A program made the position numbers and the translations under genes. Source: Ailurus styani (Eukaryota > Chordata > Mammalia > Carnivora > Ailuridae). Taken from it: a stretch of 64,000 nt of DNA. The stretch lies in assembly GCA_002007465.1 (NCBI GenBank), contig LNAC01000108.1, positions 1,927,360-1,991,359 on the forward strand, in the 5' to 3' direction. Each line of letters opens with the position of its first letter. Position 1 is the first letter of the stretch. The notes below the pieces were generated by a model. The model did no database searches. It had not been told where the DNA came from and worked only from the letters and a program-made list of their open reading frames with translations. Of the stretch, positions 41,962 through 51,795 are shown piece after piece.

Positions 41962-42148
41962 AAGATTTTATTTATTTATTTGTCAGATAGAGAGTGAGCA
42001 CAAGCAGGCAGAGCGGCAGACAGAGGCAGAGGGAGAAGCAGTCTCCCCGCCGAGCAAGGAGCCAGATGCAGGACTTGATCCCAGGACTCTGGGGTCATGA
42101 CCTGAGCGGAAGGCAGAGGCTTAACCCACTGAGCCATCCAGGCGTCCC
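41962..42148 (-). mobile_element. Can-SINE, older subtype
   Basis: GAGCACAAGCAGGCAGAGCG body, GCCATCCAGGCGTCCC head complement. The flanks TTGTGCCAATTA (41950) and TTGTGCCAGTTA (42151) differ at one base. Confidence 0.92.
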
Positions 42149-42189
42149 TTTTGTGCCAGTTAGATGAGAGAAAGCATTTATATTTGATA

Positions 42190-42385
42190 CTCAGAGTATG
42201 GTTTCTGGACTGGCTGCCTCAGTATCTCCTGGATGCTTGTTAGAAATGCAGAATCCTAGCCCTGGCTCCCCACTGCCCTCCGCACCTCCCCCAGCCCCCC
42301 TGCACCTGCTGTATCCGAGTCTGCATTTCCAGAAGATGCCCAGAGTTTCCTTGTGCACAGTCACATCTGAGAAGCTCTGATTTAG
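42190..42385 (+). mobile_element. MER5-type hAT-Charlie DNA element
   Basis: CTCAGAGTATGGTTTCTGGA, TGTTAGAAATGCAGAATCCT, GAGTCTGCATTTCCAGAAGA and a terminal CATCTGAGAAGCTCTG that mirrors the start. A short non-autonomous DNA transposon copy without coding capacity. Confidence 0.75.
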
Positions 42386-42654
42386 CACAGCTCTTGGCAC
42401 AGGGTAAGCGCTCATGAGTGTAGCTGTCATGATCATTAGTCTAATAAGAATCCCTCACATGAAGGCAGAATCTGGTGCTGGAGAGAAGCTGGGGGTGGGG
42501 CTCACCATCGGGCTCTGCAAAGGAGTAATGTGCCCACTTCTGCTTTGCTCCCCGCCTCACGGTCTCCGCCAGTGGAAATGGAAATCATGACGCCACCTTC
42601 TGGAGCTGACTGGAAAGTTCAGGAAGACGAAGCAGAAGGTGCTTCTGGGAGTTG
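42386..42654. other. No gene seen; CTCF-like motif inside
   Basis: A LINE-2-like TGGCACAGGGTAAGCGCTCA phrase occurs at 42394-42413. Otherwise unclassified. Confidence 0.4.
42590..42606 (-). promoter_or_regulatory. CTCF-like motif, minus orientation
   Basis: The minus strand reads CCAGAAGGTGGCGT, matching CCASNAGRKGGCRS in the core except the last base. It is the only one of the four CTCF-like sites in this window that points left. Confidence 0.42.
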
Positions 42655-42835
42655 AGGGAGGTGATTCAGAGATTGTGAAGCTCTCCAAGCATTTTTGCAT
42701 ATGCTTTATTTACTCTTCCTGCTCTTGTTCCCATTTTAAGCATGAGAAATGGAGGCATTTCAAATCAAGCGAGGAATCCAAGCTCCTTCAGTGAGTCAGC
42801 TACAGAACTGGGTCTGGTCCCAGGCCTGGTGGCCT
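42655..42835 (-). mobile_element. MIR element, diverged
   Basis: Antisense: CTTTATTTACTCTTCCTGCT, CCCATTTTAAGCATGAGAAA and ACAGAACTGGGTCTGG. Confidence 0.6.
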
Positions 42836-42958
42836 TGAGCCCCACCAGACCCCTCTGGGGGCTCCTAGAGCAGCCAGATGGGGCCCCAGGTCCTCCCTCC
42901 GGCAGCTGAAACCCTCCAGGTGCCTACCTTTCGCTGGATTGTGCTATTGGCTGATTGC

Positions 42959-42961
<3 letters not shown>

Positions 42962-43015
<54 letters not shown>
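42962..43015. repeat. (GT)n microsatellite, longest in window
   Basis: About 21 GT units ending in GCGCGCGCGTG. Potential Z-DNA-forming alternating purine-pyrimidine tract, 66 bases left of candidate element I. Confidence 0.96.
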
Positions 43016-43071
43016 AGAGGTGGCTACAGATCAGGGAGGGTGGGGGGCAGCAAGGATGGGGCAATTCTGGG

Positions 43072-43385
43072 ATCCGACGGTTAATTAAAATGTCCTCGTG
43101 GGTGATCAATCCACAGTCAATGGCTTGAATCCACAATGACCCAGCTCCTCTGGCCCAGCCCACGGCCTTGGCGGGGTGCTGGGCAGGAGGCCCTGCTGTC
43201 TTCCTCCTGGTCCTGGGAGGCCCCGCACGGGATGTGCTGTCGATGCGGCCTCCAAAATATTCCCATCTTGTTTCCATAATAGCTTCTGTCACCGCTCTTG
43301 ACAGACCAGCCATTAAGTCTTTGGCAAAATTGTAAGAATTATTAACATATGAGGTTTTATATTATTTGACAGCTGTCGGCTCCTT
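43072..43385. promoter_or_regulatory. Candidate conserved non-coding element I (two blocks)
   Basis: Block one (43081-43140): GTTAATTAAAATG, GTGATCAATCCACAGTCAAT, CCACAATGACC. Block two (43225-43385): CCAAAATATTCCC, TTCCATAATAGC, GCCATTAAGTC, GAATTATTAACATATGAGG and TTATATTATTTGACAGCTGT. A GC-rich linker separates them. The second block ends with the TGACAGCTGTC palindrome, combining a TGACAG (MEIS/TALE-like) core and an E-box. Confidence 0.48.
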
Positions 43386-43569
43386 TGGAATCCACATCAC
43401 CCTGTCCCCTCCCTCCCCTCCCATCCTCTCCCTTGGCATCACCCCTCCTGGCCCCAGAAGGATGGGAGGGGCCTCCCAGCCACTGGGGAACCAAGGGGGG
43501 AGACAAGCCCACGCTGAGCTTCACTCACAACCGCTCCTGGGCATCTGTGGGGTGTTCCCTGAGGCCTTG

Positions 43570-43990
43570 CACACCCCATCTCCAGTCCTGATCTGGATCC
43601 TTCCTCAGCATGGACCCTCCTCGTCCATACCCCTAGCTTCGATGGCTTCAGAGACAACTCCCCGTGCTCCGCTTACCCCCCAACTGTGGCCCAGGCCCAT
43701 GTACCCATCTTCTTCCTGGACATCTCCCTGACGCTCCAGACTCCATCCTGGTTCTACCTCTTGGGTTTTCCATTTCGGTCCTCCCTCCATCATCCATCCT
43801 GTCTTCCAGGCCAGAAATCCGAGGGTCACCCCCATCTCTTCTCCCTCTCACACCCTCACAGGCTGTCAGGTCCCCGGGCTGTGCCTATTCTGCTTCCTAT
43901 AGGCCTCTCGACTCTCCCTTCTTCTCCCTTTGTCCTTGTTTGGGTCTCTTCCTCTCTTCCTGGACCACTAAACCCGCTTCCTCATTGGTC
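43570..43990 (+). mobile_element. LINE-2-like fragment
   Basis: TCCTGGACATCTCCCTGACG, CCAGGCCAGAAATCCGAGGG and TCACCCCCATCTCTTCTCCC resemble the internal LINE-2 3' coding region. Diverged. Confidence 0.48.
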
Positions 43991-44099
43991 GGCACCCTGC
44001 CCAGACCCCTTGGACCTTCCATCCAGGTACTGCATGCCTGCTTTATTTCCAAAAGCCTGCAGAGTTTCTCTGGAGCCCTCCCTGCTTCTCGGCTCCCCT

Positions 44100-44390
44100 C
44101 TTGGCCAATCGCGGAGGGGAGCTGGTGTATAAATGCCCCAGCTCCTTCCCCTCTGGGTGGGATAATTGAGGCCTGTGATCTACACAAGTCCCCGAGGTCC
44201 CCAGTGCAATGATGCTCCATTGTAGTAACTGGCTTGCTAAAGGCATATGTCTCTGCTTCCTCCCACCCTGCCTTACTCCCCTACTCCCCTGCTAGGTTTC
44301 TGGGATGCCTCCCAAAGAAATTGCTTGCACTCAAATCCTTGTCTCAGTGTTGGTTTCTAGAGAACCCAAGCCGAGACTTGGTCTGGCATG
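44100..44390 (+). mobile_element. LTR-like 3' tail, uncertain
   Basis: GATGCCTCCCAAAGAAATTG, CTTGCACTCAAATCCTTGTC and TCAGTGTTGGTTTCTAGAGA are familiar from the 3' end of a mammalian LTR-like repeat whose name I cannot place. Confidence 0.42.
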
Positions 44391-44589
44391 GTCTGTCCAT
44401 CCCGCATCCCCAAGGGTGAACCTTGGGATAAGCACATCTGATTCTCTCTTTCCTTTCTTAGGGTTGCATGGGGGGGGGTCCCCAGTGCTTCAGCTCTGAT
44501 TCCTTCACACTGCTTCAGGAAAGGGGGGGAGGGTTTAGAAGCCTGAATATAGGCAGTATTTGGGGACTGGTGCTCACATTTCAAAAGCA

Positions 44590-45080
44590 GTCACCACAGG
44601 CTTCAGATAGTATGTTTCTCTGTTCCCTTCATTGGTAAAGTTTACACATTAGATAAAGCATTTACACAGCGATTAAATAATACAGATCTGGGGCCATCAA
44701 CATTAAAGAGAAACACATTCTCAAATATCAAAATAGATCACAAAGCTATCCTTAATGAAACTTGAGTTGGTTAGCCCAGGAATTAACAAAGTAAGAGAGA
44801 CGTCCAAATCAGACCCTCATAAACAATAAAAGTGGCATTCCAAATTAGCATAGAAATGGAGGTGGACAGTTAATCACTTGGAAAAATAAGGACACGGACT
44901 TCATGCACATTCTCGATGGGAAAAATGTTAATATAAAAAATGAAATCATAAAAATCTAGAAGAAACAGGTGATTATCCCCAGATGCGGTGGGCCTTCCCA
45001 AGGACACAAGGGATGAAGCCACAGATGGGGCTGTGAGAATTGATGAAGTAAACAGAGATTCCCCAAATTAAAGAGCAGAC
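44590..45080 (+). mobile_element. LINE-1 ORF2 C-terminal fragment
   Basis: AAATCATAAAAATCTAGAAG, AAACAGGTGATTATCCCC, GTGGGCCTTCCCAAGGACAC and GAAGCCACAGATGGGGC follow sense ORF2 end text with many indels. Confidence 0.6.
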
Positions 45081-45082
45081 TG

Positions 45083-45289
45083 GCGGTGCCTGGGTGGTCA
45101 GTCGGTTAAGCGTCCGGCTCTTGGTTTCAGCTCAGGGCACGATCTCAAGGTCGTGGGATCGAGCCCCATGTTGGGCTCCAAGCTCAGCATGGAGTCTGCT
45201 TGAGATTCTCCTTCTCCCTGTGCCCCTGGCCCACTCATGCTCTGTCTCTCTCTTTCTCGCACATACATAAATAAATCTTAAAAAAAAAA
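45083..45289 (+). mobile_element. Can-SINE, older subtype
   Basis: CGGTGCCTGGGTGGTCAGTC head, CTCAAGGTCGTGGGATCGAG and AATAAATCTTAAAAAAAAAA tail. AGCAGAC occurs just before (45074) and just after (45293), a short possible duplication. Confidence 0.88.
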
Positions 45290-45299
45290 CAAAGCAGAC

Positions 45300-46000
45300 C
45301 AAATGGGAAAATATCTTGGGAGTATGCACTATAGAAAAAAAAAAAAAAGAAGGAAACTGAGTAGGGTTTAATTGAGTCAATCTCCATTTTAGTTTGCTCC
45401 TGACACCTGGGATTAAAAGCCAGCAAAAGCTAGGACAAATGCCGGGAAGGCGAACATTTGGTCATCTGCTCATAAAAGTGCTTGCCCTCACGCTCAGGAA
45501 GTTCTTCCCGGTGTTCATTCCTGCCTCCTTCTTGCTGCCGTAGGAGCCTTTTCTATTCTTCAGGCCTCGGGGGAGTGGGAGGGCCTTTTCTTGAAGTGAC
45601 TTCATGTACTATGTGTGGTTCCCAGGGTGTCCAGGCCAAGAAGCTTCGGGAATTCGTGCTTTGGCAGATACTGTTCAGCCACACGCAAGGTCTGGGAGAG
45701 TTCAGGCTTCTCAAAGTTTCTGCTGGACCTTCGTCCTGGACCCACAGGTCCACGGCTGGCCCTCATCTCGTGCTTCTCTCCTCCCTGTCCCCATCTCCTT
45801 CCCGAGTCCACTGTGATCCTTCCTGGCACTTGTCCTGAGCCCCATTCTGAACCCCGTCTGGATCCCAGTCTTGAGCCTTCTTTGACTCCCCAGTCCACGC
45901 ATCCCGGGCCGTGGCGGGAGCCCCCGTGACCAGGTCCTGTGGGGCTGAGCTGCCGCTCCGAGCCAGGCTGGCTGTGCGGGGAACAGATGGGCTCCCCGTG
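45300..46000. other. No gene seen
   Basis: An A run at 45335-45349, then unclassified sequence. CCCCATTCTGAACCCCGTCT near 45840 starts a short pyrimidine-rich stretch with repeated GAGCC/TGAACC phrases. Confidence 0.4.
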
Positions 46001-46004
46001 GACG

Positions 46005-46165
46005 CGGCAGCGGCGCAGAAGTTAATCCACTTTTATCTCGTTATGGTGACAGCCACCCTGTTAAATGGAATGGACTATCGATTCGGGGCTCACTTCCAGC
46101 CCGAGGATTTTCCATCACAGGCCTGAGTAGAATAGGAGAAAAGCAACACTTATTAACTCGGGTGC
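46005..46165. promoter_or_regulatory. Candidate conserved non-coding element J
   Basis: AGAAGTTAATCCACTTTTAT (bicoid/OTX-type TAATCC), TCGTTATGGTGACAGCC, GTTAAATGGAATGGAC (TEAD-like GGAATG), ATCGATTCGGGG and ACTTATTAACTCGG. Starts after GCGGCAGCGGCGCAG. Confidence 0.43.
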
Positions 46166-46329
46166 CAGTCAGGGAGAGCTGGATGGGGGCAGGGGCTGGG
46201 CGCACGCAGGCACTGGGGCTGGTGAGACGGGTCCCCAGGGGCACTGGGGAGCCGGGCTCAGACCCGGGGTCTGAGGGAGCCCCTCCTTGCCTCCTCCCTC
46301 AAGGAGGATGGGGAGGTGGGGGCAGATGT

Positions 46330-46900
46330 GGGCATGCACACGGGTTTGTGGACATGTTCTATGCTGACACACGCCCGTGCAGCACTGACACATGCATGTT
46401 CAACATTGACATACACTTACGTATATACCCAATGCTGGGCCACGTACACGCTGTCATGGGTACACGCATATACACACTCAGCATTGCCACACACATACAC
46501 AGCGTACCGACACACGGACACACTCACTGCTGACGTAGATACACACAAACACACCGCCGTTCAGAGACACAGACACCCTCATGGACACCCCTATGAAGCC
46601 ATCACTGGTACACACCTACACACGTGCCCACCACAGACACACATGTGCTCCAAATGCTGACCCACAGCAACACACAAGCCTGACTCACCATGGACACACG
46701 TGTACGTGCCCCCTGGTACCCGCCGACCCAGCGCTGACGGGTTCACACACATCCATACACGACACACGAGCTGAGATGCTCCTGGCCGTGGTGCTCACAT
46801 GCGCCCAACGCTGATACCCACAGACACCCGCTCACTGACCCGCAGTCCAGAGACACACCTATGACCACCCAGCGTTTGCATCCAAGGGACGTATGTGGCA
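46330..46900. repeat. Degenerate ACAC minisatellite
   Basis: A long CA-rich stretch with recurring CAGCACTGACACA, AACATTGACATACAC, AATGCTGACCCACAG and ACGCTGATACCCACA phrases. The shared frame (A/C)(A/G)CNNTGACACACA suggests an old tandem repeat of variable unit length. Confidence 0.6.
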
Positions 46901-47002
46901 CGCTATGCTGACAGCCTGGGGCAGACACCACACAGCAGTGATGCTGGCATGGATGCTTGTCATCCGCTGCTGACACACAAGCTAACAGTGCACATGTATA
47001 TG

Positions 47003-47019
47003 ACACACACACACACACA

Positions 47020-47050
<31 letters not shown>
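47003..47050. repeat. Compound (AC)n(TC)n microsatellite
   Basis: Ten AC units join about fourteen TC units without interruption. Confidence 0.95.
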
Positions 47051-47052
<2 letters not shown>

Positions 47053-47249
47053 GAACCCACCGGCAGTTCCCTTTGTTCAAGCCCTGGGCCTTATGGAGCA
47101 CCTTTCCTGCTAGATTTTGGGCAGGTGCTGGGCCGAACGGAAGAGTGAGACTTGGTGTCTGCCCTCAAGCAGCTTTGCCTCTAGCGAGGGAGACGTAGAC
47201 ACAGACTGTCCGACACACACAGTAATTACAGCTAACTCGTAGACAGTGT

Positions 47250-47440
47250 TTACCTACGGCCCTTACTGTTCTAAACACTTTACGTGTATAAACCTAAAGT
47301 CTTCCCAACAGCCTTTGGAGGTAGGTACTATTATTAGCCTCAGTTTATGAGGGACCTGCGCACAGAGAGGCCAGGTGAGGTGCTCAAGGTCACACACCTG
47401 TGGAGCAGTAGAGCTGGGATTTGAACTCAGGACATTAGGC
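47250..47440 (-). mobile_element. MIR element
   Basis: Antisense MIR: TGTTCTAAACACTTTACGTG, GAGGTAGGTACTATTATTAG, GAGGTGCTCAAGGTCACACA and GAGCTGGGATTTGAACTCAG. One of the best preserved MIRs here. Confidence 0.85.
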
Positions 47441-48109
47441 TCTCGAGTATGTGTAACCTCTGTGGTTTCCTCACATCTGCATCTGACCAAGCCACCCCCC
47501 CCACCAAAACCAAAAACCTATGCCATCCCCCTCACAGACCCAGAGCTGTCCACACACAGACACACACCTGTGGTCCCCTCCCCGCCCCAGGCCCATCTGG
47601 AGTGATCTGCACCCACTTCCGAGGAGGGCTGCCTGCAGGGAGGGTGCAGTGTGAGCACTTCACAGTGGCCTCTCTCTGAAGGGAGGGGCAGTTCGAGCTG
47701 GAAAAGGCCCTGGAGGGGAGTCCTGAGGGCTGGTGGGGTGCGGGGTATGGGAGGTGTGCTTTTCCAGGCGTCTTATCTGAGAGGCCCTCTCTGCTGTCTG
47801 TCCTCCCAGGGCCTCCTCCTCTCCCCGGTTTCTACATCTCCCTTGCTGGCCCTAACAACAGCTGTTTCATGACTCTGGGATCGCTTAGGGCCACCGCTTG
47901 GGGGGTGAGGAGTGGGCAGGAGGCACTGCCAGGCAGGGGGGGACAGCCAGGCACCTGGTTTTCTCAAGCAGAACAGGGAAGGTGAGTCACTAAGCAGGAC
48001 AGCTGGGCCCAGAAGCTTTGCTCCCTGGGACAAGTTCCGGAAAGGGCCTTTGGGCTGCAGCCTAGTGACCAGGAGCCCGGTACAGAACTGACCCCATTCT
48101 GTCGCAGTT
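47441..48109. other. No gene seen
   Basis: GC-rich; a CACACACAGACACACACC stretch at 47550-47567. No exon supported. Confidence 0.4.
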
Positions 48110-48275
48110 TAGGACTACTTTTCTTCGACTCATCCTGTGGGCAGATCACTTCATCCTCAGTTTGCTCACCTGAAGAATGGAGCTCCCAAATCACCTGGCA
48201 CCCGGAATTATTGGGAAGATGAAATGAAATGATGCGTGTAGAAGTGTCTGGCACATGGGGGTGAGATACACAGAC
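48110..48275 (+). mobile_element. MIR element
   Basis: ATCCTCAGTTTGCTCACCTG, AAATGAAATGATGCGTGTAG and AAGTGTCTGGCACATGGGGG. Confidence 0.7.
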
Positions 48276-48417
48276 TCCCCTGTCCCCTCTTCCGTGGGTT
48301 CTTGGGAACTTAGCCAAGGGCAGCTCCTGTGGTTGGGGGCTCGGCTCTCCTGGGAGGGAGCTGCAGATTCAGGGAGTGCCCCAGTGGCCTGGGTCCGGGG
48401 TCAAGTAGGCTGGGGGA

Positions 48418-48820
48418 TGGCTCTGGACTGATGTGTGTCTTCCCCAAAACTCGTGGGTTGAAGCCCTAACACCCAGTGTGATGGTATCTGGAGGTGGGGC
48501 CTTTGGTAGGAGATTAGGCTCAGGTGAGCTCATGAGGCTAGGGCCCCCATGATGGCATCAGGGCCCTTTATAAGAAGAGCCGCCAGAGGGCTTACCCTCT
48601 CCATGCCCCCCAACCCCCAACATGCAGGAGAGGGCATGTTAGCACACAGTGAAATGGTGGCCGCCTACTAGCCGGGAAAAGCGCTCTCACCAGAACCCAG
48701 CTGTGCTGGCCTCCTGATCTGGAACTTCCAGCCTCCAGATCTGTGGGAAAATAAATTTCTATTGTTTCTCCCCCTCAGTCTGTGATGTTTTGTTACGGGA
48801 GCCTGAGCTGACTAGGACAG
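48418..48820 (+). mobile_element. Full-length MLT1-type solo LTR (ERVL-MaLR)
   Basis: Starts GGCTCTGGACTGATGTGTGT and ends GAGCTGACTAGGACAG, about 400 bases. Inside: GTGATGGTATCTGGAGGTGG, CCTTTATAAGAAGAGCC (TATA-like box) and GGAAAATAAATTTCTATTGT (AATAAA near 48751). No internal retroviral genes accompany it, so it is a solo LTR. Ancient and diverged. Confidence 0.82.
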
Positions 48821-49299
48821 GGAGGGAAGGTTGCTGGAGAGGGCTGGTCTGAGGCCCGCCTTGAGACCTGACTCTCTCATGGACCACACTGCAGGCTGGG
48901 CTTGCCTTAGGTCCCCTTTATTCTTTGTGAAATGGGGGCTTGGTGGGACTCTCTCCAAAGACCTGCTCCATTCTGACACCATGTGGCCCTGGAATCAGTT
49001 CTGGTTGAGTCTCTGGAGGGGTGAGGGGAGGTGTACCCCAATGCCGCCTGCCCTCCTGCCCCATTTCCTGGAGGCGGTGGGAGGTGGGATGAGGGGGTGG
49101 AGGACGGTGCTCCCGCCCATAACCCTCCCTGTTGTGGCCTGGAGCATCAGGGTGACACTCTGGCTTAGCTCTTTCCGAGGCATTTCCGGAAAATAGGATG
49201 TAGGCCAGAACACTGAAGACAGGGGTTTATATCCAGGGTCTCTAGGACCTGGGGGCTCACTGCCACGGCCACGTGGCTCTGTTCTGATCCCATCAGCCA
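48821..49299. other. No gene seen
   Basis: GC-rich, unclassified. Confidence 0.4.
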
Positions 49300-50260
49300 A
49301 GGTGTCTTCCTCCCCACCTCAGGCCAGCTGTCCCTCACCTCAGCTCAGCTCTCCCCCCACCTCAGCCCAACTAGCCCCTCACCTCAGGCCAGTTGTCCTC
49401 TCACCTCAGCCAGCTGTTCCCCCACCTCAGATCAGCTGTCTCCTCACTTCAGCCCACCTGTCTCCTCACTTGAGCCCAACTGTTCCCCCACCTCAGTCAG
49501 CTGTCTCCCTACCTCAGCCCAGCTGTCTCCTCACTTCAGCCCAGCTCTCTCCTCACTTCAGCCCAACTGTTCCCCCACCTCAGCCAGCTGTCTCCTCACT
49601 TCAGCCCAGCTGTCTCCCCATTTGAGCCCAGTGTCCCCCCACCTCAGCCAATTGTCTCCTACCTTGGCCAACTTTCCCTACCTCAGATCAACTGTCCCCT
49701 CACCTCAGTCAGCTGTCTCCCCTCCTCAGATCAGCTGTCTACTCACTTCAGCCCAGCTGTCCCCTACCTCAGTCCAGCTGTTCCTCCACCTCAGCCCAGC
49801 TGTTCCCCCCTCTCATTCAGCTATCCCCTCACATCAGGCCAGTTGTCCCCCCACATCAGGCCAGCTGTTCTCTCAGGTCAGCTTTCTCTTGACCTTGGTC
49901 CAGTTGTTCTAACTGCTCTTCCAGTATAAGCCTAGCTAGTCCCCAACATTAGTCAAGATGACCTTCCCAGATCAGCCCAGCTGCTTCCCAACAATAGCTA
50001 GTTCTTCTTTCACATCAGCTGTCTGTTCCCTTAGATCAGGCCAGATGTTTCCCATGTCACCCAGCTGTTCCAACTTATTAGACCAGTGGTTCTGCCCTTC
50101 CATCAGGCCAGGTGTCTTGTCACATCTGCTTAACTGTTCTCACCCAGCTTCATTCTAGCTATTTCTCCTCAGGTCAGCCCAACTGTCCCCCTCCACATCT
50201 GTCCCCCCATTTCCCCCTCATCACATCAGCCCAGCTGTGTCCCCCTCCCCCCCAGGCTCC
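49300..50260. repeat. ~20-22 bp minisatellite rich in CAGCTG E-boxes
   Basis: Imperfect units of the form CCTCACCTCAGCCCAGCTGT repeat across roughly 950 bases, most regular from 49310 to 49860 and increasingly decayed afterwards. By my count the exact palindrome CAGCTG occurs 17 times, with many near forms (CAACTG, CAGTTG, CAGCTC). The repeat also produces spurious open frames of about 100 residues rich in S, P, Q and L. Confidence 0.9.
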
Positions 50261-50755
50261 TGCATCAGCTGGCTCTTGTCTCTTTCTATCAGTTCAGTGG
50301 TTCTTGGTTCTGGGCACCTTCTCAGGGAGTGGAAGACATATATTGGGTTTCCCCAGGGTAGCTTCTGTGGCATTGCTAGAGGGTCTCCCCCCTCTGCTCC
50401 AACTTCCCTTACCCCATGGGAAGCAGGGACATGGCGTGACGTGTCTCATCCTAGGTCCATGAGGATGGAAAGGGTAGAGAGGAGGACGTGCTGGAGACTG
50501 GAAGAAGATGGAGAGAAACCGGGCATTCCCATCTCCCTGTTGACAGGAGGGACCCTTACATCACTGCCTACCCCTCCCAGAGGCAGGCAGAGGCCCGGCC
50601 TTACACCAGCTCCACAGAGCGCAGGGGGAGTGCCAGGCATCCCACAGCTGCCCTGGCTCCAAATAGGAGAGACACCCCCTCAATCATCCCCTTCCCCAGA
50701 GATATGAGCAACCTCTGGAATCATCTTCCCCACCCTAATCTGAACCCCCAGAGGA
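50261..50755. other. No gene seen
   Basis: Unclassified GC-rich sequence between the minisatellite and candidate element K. Confidence 0.4.
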
Positions 50756-50759
50756 GAAA

Positions 50760-50910
50760 AGACAGATCCTGATTAAATATGCAAATTCAAACAGATGGCA
50801 GAGCACTGTGATGGAAGGGCTGTCAGGAGAGCATGTCACCATGTGATGTGTGTGCCTTTTGTGTAAATGTGTGCCTGTGCAATTAGCATGGAGGGTACTG
50901 CATGACAGTG
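50760..50910. promoter_or_regulatory. Candidate conserved non-coding element K with POU octamer
   Basis: A perfect octamer ATGCAAAT at 50779-50786 is followed 5 bases later by the E-box CAGATG (50792-50797). Further right lie CACCATGTGATGTG and GCAATTAGCATGG. No repeat similarity. Confidence 0.45.
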
Positions 50911-51104
50911 GGAAAGAGGCTGGGGTGGTGGCGCGGCCTCTGGCCAACGGGGCTGGATGGTACTGGGTGGGGATTCTGCGGGAGGGGGAGGAGCATGTGG
51001 AATGACCTTCCACAGTGGGCCAGCCTGGGACCTCCCCGTGTCCAGCTCTCCAGGCCGCTGCAACCCTTCGTGTTAATTCCACCAGATCAGGGCTGGGAGG
51101 GGAG
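50911..51104. other. No gene seen
   Basis: GC-rich spacer between two candidate conserved elements. Confidence 0.35.
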
Positions 51105-51298
51105 GGGGTTCGTTAGTATAATCTGCACCTGTATCTCTACTCTTGCCATTGGCCAAACAATAAAAGACACAATATTTACACAACTTACTGGGGGAAGCAA
51201 TATTGGGCCATTGATTTTGTGTCCCTCTGATTTTCACGGTCTAAACCTTAATGGTTTTTAATCATAAAATATTAGCGCTGTAGGGCACTTAGCACTGG
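51105..51298. promoter_or_regulatory. Candidate conserved non-coding element L
   Basis: GCCATTGGCCAAACAATAAA (NF-Y-like CCATTGG and SOX-like ACAATA), GACACAATATTTACACAACT, GCAATATTGGGCCATTGATT, AAACCTTAATGG and AATCATAAAATATTAGCGC. Several mirrored ATTGG/CCAAT cores. Confidence 0.48.
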
Positions 51299-51654
51299 CA
51301 CCTTGTGGTGAGGGATGGCCCCCCGCCCCCTCCACAGCTCCAAGGGGAGCATCCCATGGAGGAGGGACCACTATGTCATTCCACACACCGCACACCCAGG
51401 GCGCCAGAGCCTCCAGGCACCTGCTATAGAATTGGTCCAGGCCCGGGCACAGCTGGGGGTGCCCCAGGAGGACACACTAGGACCAGTCATTCCAGTTCTG
51501 GCAGCAGAGCAGGAGCGAGGAAATCCACCAATTCTCTAAAAGTGGAGATCTGCCTTCATCAGGAATACTTAAAGTATAATCTTTCATTCTTTCTTTTCCT
51601 TCTCCAATCACGCCCTTCGCCCTAGCTCAGTCTGGGGACTCCTACCCACCCGTC
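51299..51654. other. No gene seen
   Basis: Unclassified, with a TTTCATTCTTTCTTTTCCTT run at 51581-51602. Confidence 0.35.
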
Positions 51655-51762
51655 ACATCCCCTAGGTGGAGTGGAATCAGTTCACATTCATTTCTGTATC
51701 TTCAGTACCTGGAGCATCACCGGTGCTCAGTATTGGTTGAATGAATAAATGAACGAATGAAG
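51655..51762 (+). mobile_element. LINE-2 3' tail
   Basis: TGTATCTTCAGTACCTGGAG, GTGCTCAGTATTGGTTGAAT and GAATAAATGAACGAATGA. Confidence 0.65.
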
Positions 51763-51795
51763 GTAATAGACTCTGGAAGCTGGTTTCTAAGAGAG

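Noticed and set aside
42962..47050. CRISPR-like arrays
   Set aside because: The periodic sequences are dinucleotide repeats and eukaryotic minisatellites; there are no conserved repeats with unique spacers and the DNA is clearly mammalian.
48418..48820. Possible endogenous retrovirus with genes
   Set aside because: Only one MLT1-type LTR is present, with no internal gag, pol or env-like sequence on either side; it is a solo LTR.
49302..49912. Two repeat-rich open frames encoding S/P/Q/L-rich peptides
   Set aside because: The unit length varies between 20 and 22 bases, so the frame is not maintained by the repeat; it is a non-coding minisatellite.
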